From: RGIG6919 sp045531905 | GTDB lineage: Bacteria > Bacillota > Clostridia > Lachnospirales > Lachnospiraceae | Direction: 5' to 3' | DNA length: 64,000 nt | NCBI GenBank assembly: GCA_045531905.1 | Contig: JAZSEY010000021.1 | Coordinates: 1-64,000, forward strand | Shown here: positions 53,560-63,372 of the stretch, one piece after another | Numbering within the stretch: position 1 is the stretch's first letter | How the letters are laid out: every line of letters begins with the position of its first letter | Made by a program: the position numbers and the translations under genes | The notes under the pieces: generated by a model | The model's input: only the letters and a program-made list of their open reading frames with translations | The model's database searches: none | Told to the model about the DNA's origin: nothing

Positions 53560-54549
53560 ATGGCAAGTATCAGAGATGTTGCACAACTGGCGAATGTATC
53601 ACCGGCTACAGTGTCGAGAGTGATGAATGGCACAGCGAATGTGGATGCGGATAAGAAGGAGCGTGTGTTAAGGGCGATAGAAGAGACCGGATTTGTCCCG
53701 AATGCAGTTGCGAGATCCTTATTTAAAAAGTCGGCAAAAACGATAGGCTTGATTGTACCAAATATCGAGAATCCTTTTTTTACGCAGTTAGCGAATGTGA
53801 TTGAACAGACAGCAGATGCTGGTGGATTTCGTATCCTGTTATGTAGCTCGAATAATGATCTGGAAAAAGAGAAGTCGATGATTCAGTTGCTAACCTCAAT
53901 GAATGCAGATGGTATTATTATTTCCACAAATAATGAGGAATTGATTCCGATCATCGATGCTTGTGAGATTCCTGTAGTGATAACTGACCGTCGTATTGAA
54001 AAGGTTATGAGTAGTGATTATGTACACTGTGATCATTATGAGGGTGGCAGAATGGCCATGGAGCATTTGCTGGAATGTGGTTGTAAGAATATTGTGTGTA
54101 TGAGAGCTTCCCAGGATATTTCCAGTGCAAGAGCGAGATATGATGGATATGCCGATGTGTGTCGGGAACGTGGAATCAAGCGACAGATTATTGATTGCAA
54201 TTATGTCTATGAAGAAGGTATTGAGAAGACGGAACTATTGCTAGAAAAATACCCTGATGTGGATGGTATTGTAGCTTGTAATGATATGGTGGCATTGGCT
54301 GCATACAAGGTGTTGCATAGTAAGGGGATAAAGGTACCGGAACAGGTACAGATTATCGGATTTGATGATATCAAGTGGGCAAGCTTGATGACTCCTGCAT
54401 TGACTACCATTTCACAACCGATTGAGGAAATCGGACAAAAGGTTGCAGAACTAATTATTCATAAGGATGAATATATTGGGATAAAGAAAGAATATATTTT
54501 TCAGGCTAAACTGGTTGAACGTGAAACAACAAGAAGAAAGAAGAATTAA
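53560..54549 (+). CDS. rbsR: LacI-family transcriptional repressor, ribose operon
   Basis: This 329-residue repressor has an N-terminal HTH (ASIRDVAQLANVSPATVSRVMNGTANV), a hinge (NAVARSLFKKSAKTIGLIVPN) and a periplasmic-binding-like sugar domain. It is the first gene of the operon, and an operator is seen in front. ATG 53560 has GGGGGG 6 bp upstream. The ribose assignment follows from the operon content. Confidence 0.92.
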   Translation: MASIRDVAQLANVSPATVSRVMNGTANVDADKKERVLRAIEETGFVPNAVARSLFKKSAKTIGLIVPNIENPFFTQLANVIEQTADAGGFRILLCSSNNDLEKEKSMIQLLTSMNADGIIISTNNEELIPIIDACEIPVVITDRRIEKVMSSDYVHCDHYEGGRMAMEHLLECGCKNIVCMRASQDISSARARYDGYADVCRERGIKRQIIDCNYVYEEGIEKTELLLEKYPDVDGIVACNDMVALAAYKVLHSKGIKVPEQVQIIGFDDIKWASLMTPALTTISQPIEEIGQKVAELIIHKDEYIGIKKEYIFQAKLVERETTRRKKN

Positions 54550-54561
54550 GGGGGCGTTTGT

Positions 54562-54966
54562 GTGAAGAAACAAGGCATTTTAAACAGTGACATTTCAAGA
54601 GTTCTTTCCTATCTGGGACATACAGATTGCATCTGTGTAGGCGATTGTGGATTGCCGATTCCGGATGCAGTGGAACGAATTGATTTGGCACTCAAGTTCG
54701 GTGTTCCAACCTTTATGGATACTCTGAAGGTAGTAGAAGAAGACATGAAGGTGGAAAAGATTGTTTTGGCAGAAGAGATTAAAACTGCCAATCCAAAAGT
54801 GCTTGCAGAGATTGAAGAATTATTTGCAGGTAAGAGCATAGAAGTAGAGTTTGTGTCCCATGTGGAGTTAAAGAAGCAGACTGAGAACTGCAAGGCAGTG
54901 ATTCGAACCGGAGAGATAACCCCATATGCAAATGTTATTTTGCAGTCAGGTTGCATCTTTGGCTAG
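54562..54966 (+). CDS. rbsD: D-ribose pyranase
   Basis: This 134-residue protein has GILNSDISRVLSYLGHTDCICVGDCGLPIP (active-site His and Asp) and a C-terminal TGEITPYANVILQSG. It interconverts the ribose ring forms before phosphorylation. The start is GTG 54562 after GGGGGCG. Confidence 0.95.
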   Translation: MKKQGILNSDISRVLSYLGHTDCICVGDCGLPIPDAVERIDLALKFGVPTFMDTLKVVEEDMKVEKIVLAEEIKTANPKVLAEIEELFAGKSIEVEFVSHVELKKQTENCKAVIRTGEITPYANVILQSGCIFG

Positions 54967-54987
54967 AGGGAAGGGGGTTAAAAGACT

Positions 54988-56472
54988 ATGAACATTGAAA
55001 TGAAGGGCATCGATAAGTCCTTCGGCACCAATCAGGTTTTAAAGGGAGCCGGATTTGTGCTTAAGGATGGTGAGGTTCATGCACTGATGGGTGAAAATGG
55101 TGCAGGAAAATCTACATTGATGAAGATTCTGACAGGTGTTTACACAAGAGATGCGGGTACGGTGATTGTGGACGGAGAAGAGGTGGTTTACAAATCTCCT
55201 CAGGAAGCTGAGAAGGCAGGTATCGTATTCATCTATCAGGAAATTAACAGTCTCTTTGACATGACGGTAGAGGAAAACCTGTTTATGGGTAAAGAGATTA
55301 CCAAGGGCTTTGGCATTGTTGATAAGAAGGCTATGCGCGTAAAAGCACAGGAAATTATGGATAAGATGGGCGTAAAGATTCCTGTTGATGCAGTAATGTC
55401 AGACTTATCTGTAGGACAGCAACAGATGGTTGAAATCTGTAAAGCACTTATGGTGGACGCAAAGGTAATTATCATGGACGAGCCGACAGCTGCGCTTACT
55501 CAGAGTGAGACAGAAGGTTTATTCAAGGTGATTGAGTCTCTCCGTAAGAAGGGGGTATCCATTGTATACATCTCACACAGAATGGAAGAAATTTTCGAGC
55601 TCTGTGACAGAATTACTATTTTGAGAGATGGTACTTACATTGATACAAAATATATCAAAGACATCACAATGGACGATGTAGTTCAGATGATGATTGGTCG
55701 TGAAATCGGTGAACGTTTCCCTAAGAGAGATGTTAAGATTGGCGATGAAGTATTAAAGGTTGAAGGACTTACAAAGAATAAAGTGTTTAATGACGTTAAC
55801 TTCTCTGTAAGAGCCGGTGAGGTGCTTGGTGTATCCGGACTTATGGGTGCAGGAAGAACCGAGATTATGCAGTCTATCTTTGGTAACCTTTCCAGAGAAA
55901 GTGGTAAGATTTTCATTGAAGGAAAGGAAGTTACCATTAAGAATCCAAGACAGGCAATTGCGGCAGGTATCGGATTTGTAACTGAGGACCGTAAGACAGA
56001 AGGTCTTTTATTGGAAAAGAGTATTGCAGAAAATATAGAGATTGCAAACCTTAAGAAAGTATCCAATAAGGGTGTGCTGAATAAGAAGAAGCAGGAAGAA
56101 ATTGTAAAACAAGGCATTGAAGAATTTAGAGTAAAATGCTTTGGTCCATGGCATGAATGTACAAACCTAAGTGGTGGTAATCAGCAAAAAGTAGTTCTTG
56201 CAAAATGGATTTATACGGATCCTAAGATTTTAATATTAGATGAGCCGACACGAGGCGTAGATATCGGAGCAAAGAAAGAAATCTATGATGTAATCAATCA
56301 GATGGCAGCAAAGGGTGTAGCAGTTATCATGGTTTCTTCAGAATTGCCTGAGGTATTAGGAATGAGTGACCGCATTATGGTTGTTCATGAAGGTAAGGTA
56401 ACAGGAATTATAGATGCTGCAGATGCAGATCAGGCTAAGGTAATGACATTAGCGACGGGAGGTAGTTTATAA
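54988..56472 (+). CDS. rbsA: Ribose ABC transporter, ATP-binding protein
   Basis: This 494-residue protein has two nucleotide-binding domains: first Walker A MGENGAGKSTLMK and signature LSVGQQQMVEI, second domain with LSGGNQQKVVLAKW and Walker B ILILDEPTRGVDIG. The second P-loop is degenerate (GLMGAGRTE), as is usual in this family. It energises ribose uptake together with RbsC and RbsB. The stop overlaps rbsC (TAATG). Confidence 0.95.
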   Translation: MNIEMKGIDKSFGTNQVLKGAGFVLKDGEVHALMGENGAGKSTLMKILTGVYTRDAGTVIVDGEEVVYKSPQEAEKAGIVFIYQEINSLFDMTVEENLFMGKEITKGFGIVDKKAMRVKAQEIMDKMGVKIPVDAVMSDLSVGQQQMVEICKALMVDAKVIIMDEPTAALTQSETEGLFKVIESLRKKGVSIVYISHRMEEIFELCDRITILRDGTYIDTKYIKDITMDDVVQMMIGREIGERFPKRDVKIGDEVLKVEGLTKNKVFNDVNFSVRAGEVLGVSGLMGAGRTEIMQSIFGNLSRESGKIFIEGKEVTIKNPRQAIAAGIGFVTEDRKTEGLLLEKSIAENIEIANLKKVSNKGVLNKKKQEEIVKQGIEEFRVKCFGPWHECTNLSGGNQQKVVLAKWIYTDPKILILDEPTRGVDIGAKKEIYDVINQMAAKGVAVIMVSSELPEVLGMSDRIMVVHEGKVTGIIDAADADQAKVMTLATGGSL

Positions 56473-57455
56473 TGGAGAAGAATAAGAAGAGTTTTTCATC
56501 CTTTTTAGGTGAATATGGTGCATTTGTAGCACTGGTATTATTAGTAATCGTAATCAGCTGTATCAGTCCAGAGTTCAGAACAGCTAGCAACTTTTTAAAC
56601 TTATTGCGTCAGGCAACATTTAACGGCTTGATTGCATTTGGTATGACATGTGTAATTTTATCAGATGGTATTGACCTTTCAGTAGGTTCCACATTTGCTT
56701 TAAGTGCAATTATTTGCGCAGAGTTAATCATGGGTGGAACTCCTGCAGCGTTGGCAATCTTGATTTCATTGGTTGCAGGTACATTACTTGGCGTTGTCAG
56801 TGGTTTGCTGGTAACAAAGGGAAGATTACAGCCATTCATCGCTACATTGATTACAATGACAGCGTATAGAGGTTTAGCTCTTATTTTAACAAATGGTAAG
56901 CCAATCTCAAGACTTGCAGCAAGTATTGAGGGAGAAGGTGGACAGTTCTTATTCAAGGTGCTTGGTAAAGGTAATATCGTATTCGGACCAAATGACATGT
57001 TCAGAATTCCGATTCCTGCAATCATCCTTGTATTAGCTTTAATCATTTTCTACTTTGTATTACATCACACAACCTTTGGTAGAAAGATTTATGCAACAGG
57101 TAGTAATGCAAAATGTGCAAATTTAGTAGGTGTAAATACAACAAAGACAAAGATTGCTGTATATGCAATTTCAGGTTTTATGGCAGCACTTGCCGGATTA
57201 ATCATGATTTCCCGTGTAGACTCTGCACAGCCTACATTAGGTGAAGGCTTCGAGTTGGATGCCATCGCAGCAGTAGCGCTTGGTGGTACTAGTATGAGCG
57301 GTGGTCGTGGTAAAATCATGGGTACACTTGCAGGTGTATTGATTATCGCAGTACTTAACAATGGTTTGAACATCTTAGAGGTTTCTACGTATTATCAGGA
57401 AGTAATTAAGGCAATCGTAATTTTAGTTGCTGTATTATCTGACCGTAAGAGATAA
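56472..57455 (+). CDS. rbsC: Ribose ABC transporter, permease
   Basis: This 327-residue permease has about eight membrane segments and the family signature IGMTCVILSDGIDLSVGSTFAL, GRKIYATGSNAKCANLVGVNT (the EAA-like loop) and AVALGGTSMSGGRGK. Confidence 0.95.
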   Translation: MEKNKKSFSSFLGEYGAFVALVLLVIVISCISPEFRTASNFLNLLRQATFNGLIAFGMTCVILSDGIDLSVGSTFALSAIICAELIMGGTPAALAILISLVAGTLLGVVSGLLVTKGRLQPFIATLITMTAYRGLALILTNGKPISRLAASIEGEGGQFLFKVLGKGNIVFGPNDMFRIPIPAIILVLALIIFYFVLHHTTFGRKIYATGSNAKCANLVGVNTTKTKIAVYAISGFMAALAGLIMISRVDSAQPTLGEGFELDAIAAVALGGTSMSGGRGKIMGTLAGVLIIAVLNNGLNILEVSTYYQEVIKAIVILVAVLSDRKR

Positions 57456-57488
57456 GAGACTTCACAATCTGAAATGGAGGTATATAGC

Positions 57489-59276
57489 ATGAAAAAGTTA
57501 TTAGTATTAGCATTAAGCTTAGCATTGATGTTATCACTTGTTGGTTGCCGTATCGTAATCGATGGTGAAGAGACATCAACACAGAAATATTCAGGAAGTG
57601 GTTCCATTGGTTTATCTATTTCTACACAGAACAACCCATTCTTCGTAACATTAGCAGAGGGTGCAAAGAAAGCAGCAAATGAAATCGGCGTTCCTTTAAC
57701 AGTGGTAGATGCCGGTGATGATGCAACAAAGCAGGTAAGTGACATCGAGGATTTGGTTTCTAAGAATGTCAGCGTATTAATCGTAAATCCAGTAGACTCA
57801 GATGCAGTAACAGGTGCAGTACAAGCAGCTGTAGCAAAGGGTGTAAAGGTTATTTCAGTAGACCGTGCAGTAAACGGTGTTGATATTGATTGTCAGATTG
57901 CTTCTGATAACGTGGCAGGAGCAGAACTTGCAACACAGTATATTGTTGATACTCTTGGTGAGGGTGTGAAGGTAGCAGAGTTAGTCGGTACATCAGGTGC
58001 TTCTGCAGCAATCGACCGTTCACAGGGCTTCCACAATGTAGCAGATGCTAAGATGGAAGTGGTAGCAAGCCAGACAGCAAACTTCGACAGAGCAGAAGGT
58101 ATGACTGTAATGGAGAACATGCTTCAGGCAAATGGAGATATCCAGGCAGTATTTGCAGCAAATGATGAGATGGCACTTGGTGCTATGGAAGCTATCTTAG
58201 GTGCTGGTAAGGACATCATGGTAGTAGGTTTTGATGCAACAGATGATGCTATCGCTTCTATTAAGGAAGGTAAGATGGCAGCAACTATCGCACAGCAGCC
58301 TGCATTGATTGGTGCTACTGCAGTTAAGAATGCTATGGAATTAATCGAAGGCAAGACCATCGAGAAGAACATTCCAGTTGAGGTTACATTGGTAACAAAG
58401 GATAACGTAGACACTTATGGAGCAGACGCTGAGTCTGGTTCTACAGAGGTAGTTGGAAATGGAAGCATTGGTTTGTCTGTATCTACACAGAATAATCCGT
58501 TCTTCGTAACATTGGTTGAGGGTGCTAAGGAAGCAGCAGATAAGGCTGGCGTATCTCTTACAGTAGTAGATGCCGGTGATGATGTAACAAAACAGGTAAG
58601 TGATATCGAGGACTTAATTTCAAAAGATATCAGTGTATTAATCGTAAATCCAGTAGACTCAGATGCAGTAACAGGTGCAGTACAGGCAGCAGTAGAGAAG
58701 GGTGTAAAGGTTATTTCAGTAGACCGTGCAGTAAATGGTGTTGACATTGATTGTCAGATTGCTTCTGATAACGTAGCAGGTGCAGAACTTGCAACACAGT
58801 ATATTGTTGACACGCTTGGTGAAGGTGTGAAGGTAGCAGAGTTAGTTGGTACATCAGGTGCTTCTGCAGCAATCGACCGTTCACAGGGCTTCCACAACGT
58901 AGCAGATGCTAAGTTAGAGTTAGTAGCAAGCCAGACAGCAAACTTCGACAGAGCAGAAGGTATGACTGTAATGGAGAACATGCTTCAGGCAAATGGAGAT
59001 ATCCAGGCAGTATTTGCAGCAAATGATGAGATGGCACTTGGTGCTATGGAAGCAATCTTAGGTGCTGGCAAGACTATCATGGTAGTAGGTTTCGATGCAA
59101 CAGATGATGCTATCGCTTCTATCAAGGAAGGAAAGATGGCAGCGACAATTGCACAGCAGCCTGCATTGATTGGTTCTACAGCTGTAGAAAATGCAATTAA
59201 GTTAATCAATGGCGAGTCAATTGCCAAGAGCATTCCAGTAGAGGTTACTTTGATTACAAAGGAAAATGCACAGTAA
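57489..59276 (+). CDS. rbsB: Ribose-binding lipoprotein with two tandem binding domains
   Basis: This 595-residue lipoprotein has one lipobox (LMLSLVGC) and then two ribose-binding domains: residues about 38-305 and 325-592. They are about 90% identical at the DNA level at a constant offset of 861 bp without indels; a 130-bp stretch (58062 onward) is identical to its counterpart. Each domain has the sugar-binding signature (TQNNPFFVTL, DAGDDxTKQVSDIEDL, VFAANDEMALGAMEA). A normal RbsB has one domain, so this is a recent internal duplication that doubles the binding sites per lipoprotein. Confidence 0.94.
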   Translation: MKKLLVLALSLALMLSLVGCRIVIDGEETSTQKYSGSGSIGLSISTQNNPFFVTLAEGAKKAANEIGVPLTVVDAGDDATKQVSDIEDLVSKNVSVLIVNPVDSDAVTGAVQAAVAKGVKVISVDRAVNGVDIDCQIASDNVAGAELATQYIVDTLGEGVKVAELVGTSGASAAIDRSQGFHNVADAKMEVVASQTANFDRAEGMTVMENMLQANGDIQAVFAANDEMALGAMEAILGAGKDIMVVGFDATDDAIASIKEGKMAATIAQQPALIGATAVKNAMELIEGKTIEKNIPVEVTLVTKDNVDTYGADAESGSTEVVGNGSIGLSVSTQNNPFFVTLVEGAKEAADKAGVSLTVVDAGDDVTKQVSDIEDLISKDISVLIVNPVDSDAVTGAVQAAVEKGVKVISVDRAVNGVDIDCQIASDNVAGAELATQYIVDTLGEGVKVAELVGTSGASAAIDRSQGFHNVADAKLELVASQTANFDRAEGMTVMENMLQANGDIQAVFAANDEMALGAMEAILGAGKTIMVVGFDATDDAIASIKEGKMAATIAQQPALIGSTAVENAIKLINGESIAKSIPVEVTLITKENAQ

Positions 59277-59290
59277 TTGGAGGTAATAGT

Positions 59291-60181
59291 ATGAAGGTTT
59301 TAAATATTGGTTCTATGAATATAGACCATGTATATAGTGTGGATCATATTATCCAACCGGGTGAGACTCAGGCTACCGGAGATATGAACATTTTCCTTGG
59401 TGGAAAAGGTATGAATCAATCCATCTCTTTAGCAAAGGCTGGTGTGGACGTATATCACGGCGGTATGATTGGAAAAGATGGTCAGGTTTTTATCGATGCT
59501 TGCAGGGAGCATGGCGTACATGCTGATTACATCCAGACAATTCCGGGAAAGACCGGACACACAATTATCCAGGTTGATAAAAATGCACAGAACAGTATCT
59601 TGTTATTCGGTGGTGCAAATGAACAGCTTACTGAAGCATATGTAGATGAAGTGTTAAGTCATTTTGATGCAGAAGATATTTTGCTTTTGCAAAATGAAGT
59701 AAATATGCTTCCTTACATCATTGATAAGGCATATGAAAAGGGAATGCAGATTGCATTAAATCCATCTCCATTCAACGAGAAGTTATCTGCCTGCGATATG
59801 ACTAAGATTAGTGTGTTCCTTTTAAATGAAATCGAAGGTGGACAGATTACCGGATTGACAGACCCGGATGAGATTATCAAGAAGATGCAGGAAATGTATC
59901 CAAAGGCAAAGATTGTACTTACCTTAGGTAAAGATGGTGCTATCTACGCAGAGGGTGATACAAAATATCATCAGCCAATCTTCAAGGTACAAGCAGTTGA
60001 TACCACAGCAGCAGGCGATACCTTTACAGGATATTTCTTAGCGGGATTACTTGAGAAAATGCCAATACCGGAAGTGTTAAAGATGAGTGCAAAGGCTTCT
60101 TCCATCGCGGTTACAAGACCTGGTGCAGTACAGTCAATTCCACTTCGTGAAGAGGTTATTGCGGCATTAAATGAGGCATAA
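59291..60181 (+). CDS. rbsK: Ribokinase
   Basis: This 296-residue PfkB-type kinase has NIFLGGKGMNQSISLAKAGVDVYHGGMIGKDG near the N-terminus and the catalytic end motif DTTAAGDTFTGYFLAG. It phosphorylates ribose to ribose 5-phosphate. It follows rbsB by 15 bp. Confidence 0.95.
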   Translation: MKVLNIGSMNIDHVYSVDHIIQPGETQATGDMNIFLGGKGMNQSISLAKAGVDVYHGGMIGKDGQVFIDACREHGVHADYIQTIPGKTGHTIIQVDKNAQNSILLFGGANEQLTEAYVDEVLSHFDAEDILLLQNEVNMLPYIIDKAYEKGMQIALNPSPFNEKLSACDMTKISVFLLNEIEGGQITGLTDPDEIIKKMQEMYPKAKIVLTLGKDGAIYAEGDTKYHQPIFKVQAVDTTAAGDTFTGYFLAGLLEKMPIPEVLKMSAKASSIAVTRPGAVQSIPLREEVIAALNEA

Positions 60182-60211
60182 TATATTAGATAGAAAGTGA
60201 GGAATGGAATC

Positions 60212-60865
60212 ATGAAGTTTTTTATAGATACAGCGAATGTAGAAGATATTCGTAAGGCAAATGAGATGGGTGTGATTTGTGGTGTAACAACCAATCCTTC
60301 CTTAATTGCAAAAGAAGGAAGGGATTTCAATGAGGTAATCAAGGAAATCACTACTATCGTAGATGGTCCTATCAGTGGAGAAGTAAAAGCAACTACTGTA
60401 AATGCAGAGGGTATGATTGCAGAGGGTAGAGAAATCGCAGCAATTCATCCGAACATGGTAGTGAAAATTCCTATGACTGTGGAAGGATTAAAGGCAGTTA
60501 AGGTGTTAGCATCTGAGGGAATTAAGACAAATGTGACATTAATCTTCACAGCAGCGCAGGCATTGCTTGCAGCAAAGGCTGGTGCAACATATGTTTCACC
60601 ATTCCTTGGCAGATTGGATGATATCAGCACAACTGGTATCAGCCTCATCCAGGATATCGTAACTATCTTTGAGAACTATCAATTGCCAACAGAGATTATC
60701 TGTGCTTCTGTTCGTAATCCAATTCACGTAACAGATTGTGCATTGGCTGGTGCGGATATTGCCACTGTTCCATACAGTGTAATTGAGCAGATGACAAAGC
60801 ATCCTCTTACAGATCAGGGTATTGAGAAATTTAAGAAGGATTACTTGGCAGTATTTGGCGAGTAA
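60212..60865 (+). CDS. Transaldolase / fructose-6-phosphate aldolase-like
   Basis: This 217-residue protein is of the short TalC/Fsa type, with FFIDTANVEDIRKANEMGVICGVTTNPSL, VVKIPMT (active-site Lys) and YVSPFLGRLDDIS. It channels ribose 5-phosphate onward. ATG 60212 has GTGAGGA upstream. It is the last gene of the ribose operon. Confidence 0.92.
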   Translation: MKFFIDTANVEDIRKANEMGVICGVTTNPSLIAKEGRDFNEVIKEITTIVDGPISGEVKATTVNAEGMIAEGREIAAIHPNMVVKIPMTVEGLKAVKVLASEGIKTNVTLIFTAAQALLAAKAGATYVSPFLGRLDDISTTGISLIQDIVTIFENYQLPTEIICASVRNPIHVTDCALAGADIATVPYSVIEQMTKHPLTDQGIEKFKKDYLAVFGE

Positions 60866-60884
60866 TGAAAGTGCGATGAATAAG

Positions 60885-60914
60885 CGTCGGTTTCTTTTGA
60901 AACCGGCGTTTTTT
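60885..60914 (+). terminator. Terminator of the ribose operon
   Basis: A 10-bp stem (60885-60894 with 60899-60908, one G-T pair), a TTTT loop and a T run. Confidence 0.93.
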
Positions 60915-60970
60915 CATTTTAGATGACCTCTTATTGTGATATAATAAACAGATAAGGAAAGAATCTGAAA

Positions 60971-63355
60971 GTGAGTAATATAATGACAAAGAAAGGGAAA
61001 AGGGTGAAAAGAATGATGGGAATATTTGCGGCATGTGCAATCATATTGCTTTGCCTTTTCTTTGGCTATAGAGAAAAATTGTTTTGCGAAACAAGCACTG
61101 ATTTTAGATACCCAATGCGTTTTCAAAAAACATTAGGTAAATATGATATGTTTCATCGTTTATTGGATGAGGAAAATGGTTTTGCTATTCCTGGGCTTTG
61201 CGTAACCAATGTGACCCCTGATGTTGAGGTAACAAAAAATGGTGAGGTTATCCGCTATGCAGATGTTGAAAACCAGATGTCTGAGCATATGGTTCCACAG
61301 GGTATTTGCTTTGCTGATGACTACGTTGTGTTATCAGCTTACGATAGCGAAGGTAAGCATAATTCCGTATTGTATGTGCTTTCTAAGGAGAACCGAGAAT
61401 ATCTGACGACGATAGTACTTGAGGACAAAAACCACGTAGGTGGTGTTGCCTATGATGGCGAGCATTTGTGGATTGCAAAAAGTGGAGACAATGCATTAAG
61501 CTGTATTTCCTATGAGCGGATTCATGCGGCGGTAAATCTAAAGGAAGACAGTGTTGGTGTTGTATATGATGCAACCTATGCCATTAGTTGCAGGGCTTCT
61601 TTTGTGGATTATTATGATGGCATGCTCTGGGTTGGGGTGTTCGAAAAAGAAGGACAAGGTGTTAGTGTGCTCAGAGGTTTTTCCTTAGAAAAACACGAAG
61701 GCACAACGGGGCTTTTTCCGAAGGATGAATTGTTTTTACCTGAACTTGCAAATGGTGCCGCAATTTTAGATGTTGCAGGGGCGACCTATTTGATGGTGGA
61801 TTCTTCCCATGGCCGCAATCGGGATTCAAAGGTTCGTATTTATAAGTTGAATATGAATGGTGATGATTACGAAAATGCCATATGTCAGTTCTGTACAGAA
61901 TATGTATTTCCACCTATGGTGGAGGAAGTGTCGGTTGATGGTGATGTGGCTTACTTTGTTTTTGAGTCTGCTGCTACAAAGTACAGTGGTGATTGGTTCT
62001 ATCGATGCAAATATCCTGTGGACAGGGTTTGTGCTATGCCACTTGAAAAACTACTCAGTTGGATAGATGAAAAGCCACAGATAGAACAGGTGTTGGCAAC
62101 AGCAGAAAAAGAGTTAGATCCTCGGTTACAATATCATATAACCGCTTCTGCAGAAGCGAAACAGATTCCTACCTATTACCTAACATTAAAGAACAAAGTA
62201 CAGATGTTATACAATCCGGATACAGCCCATTTGTTGTCTAATGTCACCAGGGATATGGTAGATGTGCAGGCTGGAATACAGATTGGTGACGCAGGTTGGC
62301 ACGATACCATGGCAAAAAATGGATATGGCAGCTTGCAAAGCTTTCGACATGACGATTTAAAGATGACTGATACGCTGATATCCACCATAGATGTGGTAAT
62401 GGGAATTGTAAGAAAATCCTCTTATAATGGCAAGGAGAAATTCAACATTTTGATAGGTATCGAGGGACAGGATCAAGATGTGTTAATTGAATACGAGAAA
62501 CAGCAAAACTATGCATATCAGAATGATGTTGTTGCAGGATTTTATGATAACGCATGGGCCTTATATGAGCGTTTACAGAGCTTGACTTTCGATGTTCCTG
62601 TTATTGTGTCAGAAGAAAATGGGATGCAATCTGTTCAGTATCAAAAAATGCTGTTGGCAGACATGATGAATCTTATGAAGTCAGAAGACAGTCGTTTTAC
62701 ACTGACAGTAACTGGTGCGGGAATTGGTGGTGGCCTTGCTGATATTTTGGTAGGTAAGATTTTGATGCCACAAGGCTTGTATGAAGGAAATGTGAATTGT
62801 TATACCTTTGATGCCTGTGCTACTGTAAAACACAACGATTATAATGGTACTAATATCTTTAATATTGTAAAGCAGGAGACATCAAGACGTTATTTACAAG
62901 GAAAGGCAGTATATGGAAGAACTGTTCTGCCGGCAGCAGATGGATATATGACCAATAGCACATATGGTATTTTAAGTGCTACTGAGGGCATGAAGCTAAA
63001 CCGTAATTGCTTTGGTGATTATCAAACAATACGGTCAGATTTGAGCGTGATTGTGGAATCAGACGCCTGTGCTGTGATCAGTGAGAGATTACAGAGTAAA
63101 TCCTTAAAAGTGCAGGGTGAATTGGTTGTGCATGGAGATTTGGTAGCAGATGCTGTGAGCATTGAAAATGGACTTGTATACGTGGATGGTATTTGTGCTA
63201 TTGCAAAAGATGTGGAAAATCCAGTAGAAGCATTGACAATATTCGGAGAACATGCAAGATTAGAGGTGTCGGGAACAATGGACACTTCCTATTACTGTTA
63301 TACAGCGAAGACAGGACAGCACGTTTTTTATTACCCTGACAAAAACGATGAATGA
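60971..63355 (+). CDS. Large exported protein with a degenerate class-3-lipase-like segment
   Basis: This 794-residue protein has an N-terminal membrane or signal segment (MMGIFAACAIILLCLFFGY). Residues about 90-360 look like a beta-propeller (DGEHLWIAKSGDNALSCISY, DGMLWVGVFEKEGQG). Around 500-620 the order VVAGFYDNAWALYERL and LTVTGAGIGGGLADILVG matches class 3 lipases, but the nucleophile position of GHSLGG is Ile, so it should be inactive. The C-terminus is beta-rich. The start is GTG 60971 or ATG 60983. Function unknown. It is transcribed toward the TetM-like gene. Confidence 0.72.
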   Translation: MSNIMTKKGKRVKRMMGIFAACAIILLCLFFGYREKLFCETSTDFRYPMRFQKTLGKYDMFHRLLDEENGFAIPGLCVTNVTPDVEVTKNGEVIRYADVENQMSEHMVPQGICFADDYVVLSAYDSEGKHNSVLYVLSKENREYLTTIVLEDKNHVGGVAYDGEHLWIAKSGDNALSCISYERIHAAVNLKEDSVGVVYDATYAISCRASFVDYYDGMLWVGVFEKEGQGVSVLRGFSLEKHEGTTGLFPKDELFLPELANGAAILDVAGATYLMVDSSHGRNRDSKVRIYKLNMNGDDYENAICQFCTEYVFPPMVEEVSVDGDVAYFVFESAATKYSGDWFYRCKYPVDRVCAMPLEKLLSWIDEKPQIEQVLATAEKELDPRLQYHITASAEAKQIPTYYLTLKNKVQMLYNPDTAHLLSNVTRDMVDVQAGIQIGDAGWHDTMAKNGYGSLQSFRHDDLKMTDTLISTIDVVMGIVRKSSYNGKEKFNILIGIEGQDQDVLIEYEKQQNYAYQNDVVAGFYDNAWALYERLQSLTFDVPVIVSEENGMQSVQYQKMLLADMMNLMKSEDSRFTLTVTGAGIGGGLADILVGKILMPQGLYEGNVNCYTFDACATVKHNDYNGTNIFNIVKQETSRRYLQGKAVYGRTVLPAADGYMTNSTYGILSATEGMKLNRNCFGDYQTIRSDLSVIVESDACAVISERLQSKSLKVQGELVVHGDLVADAVSIENGLVYVDGICAIAKDVENPVEALTIFGEHARLEVSGTMDTSYYCYTAKTGQHVFYYPDKNDE

Positions 63356-63372
63356 GATAGATTGGAAGCAAA

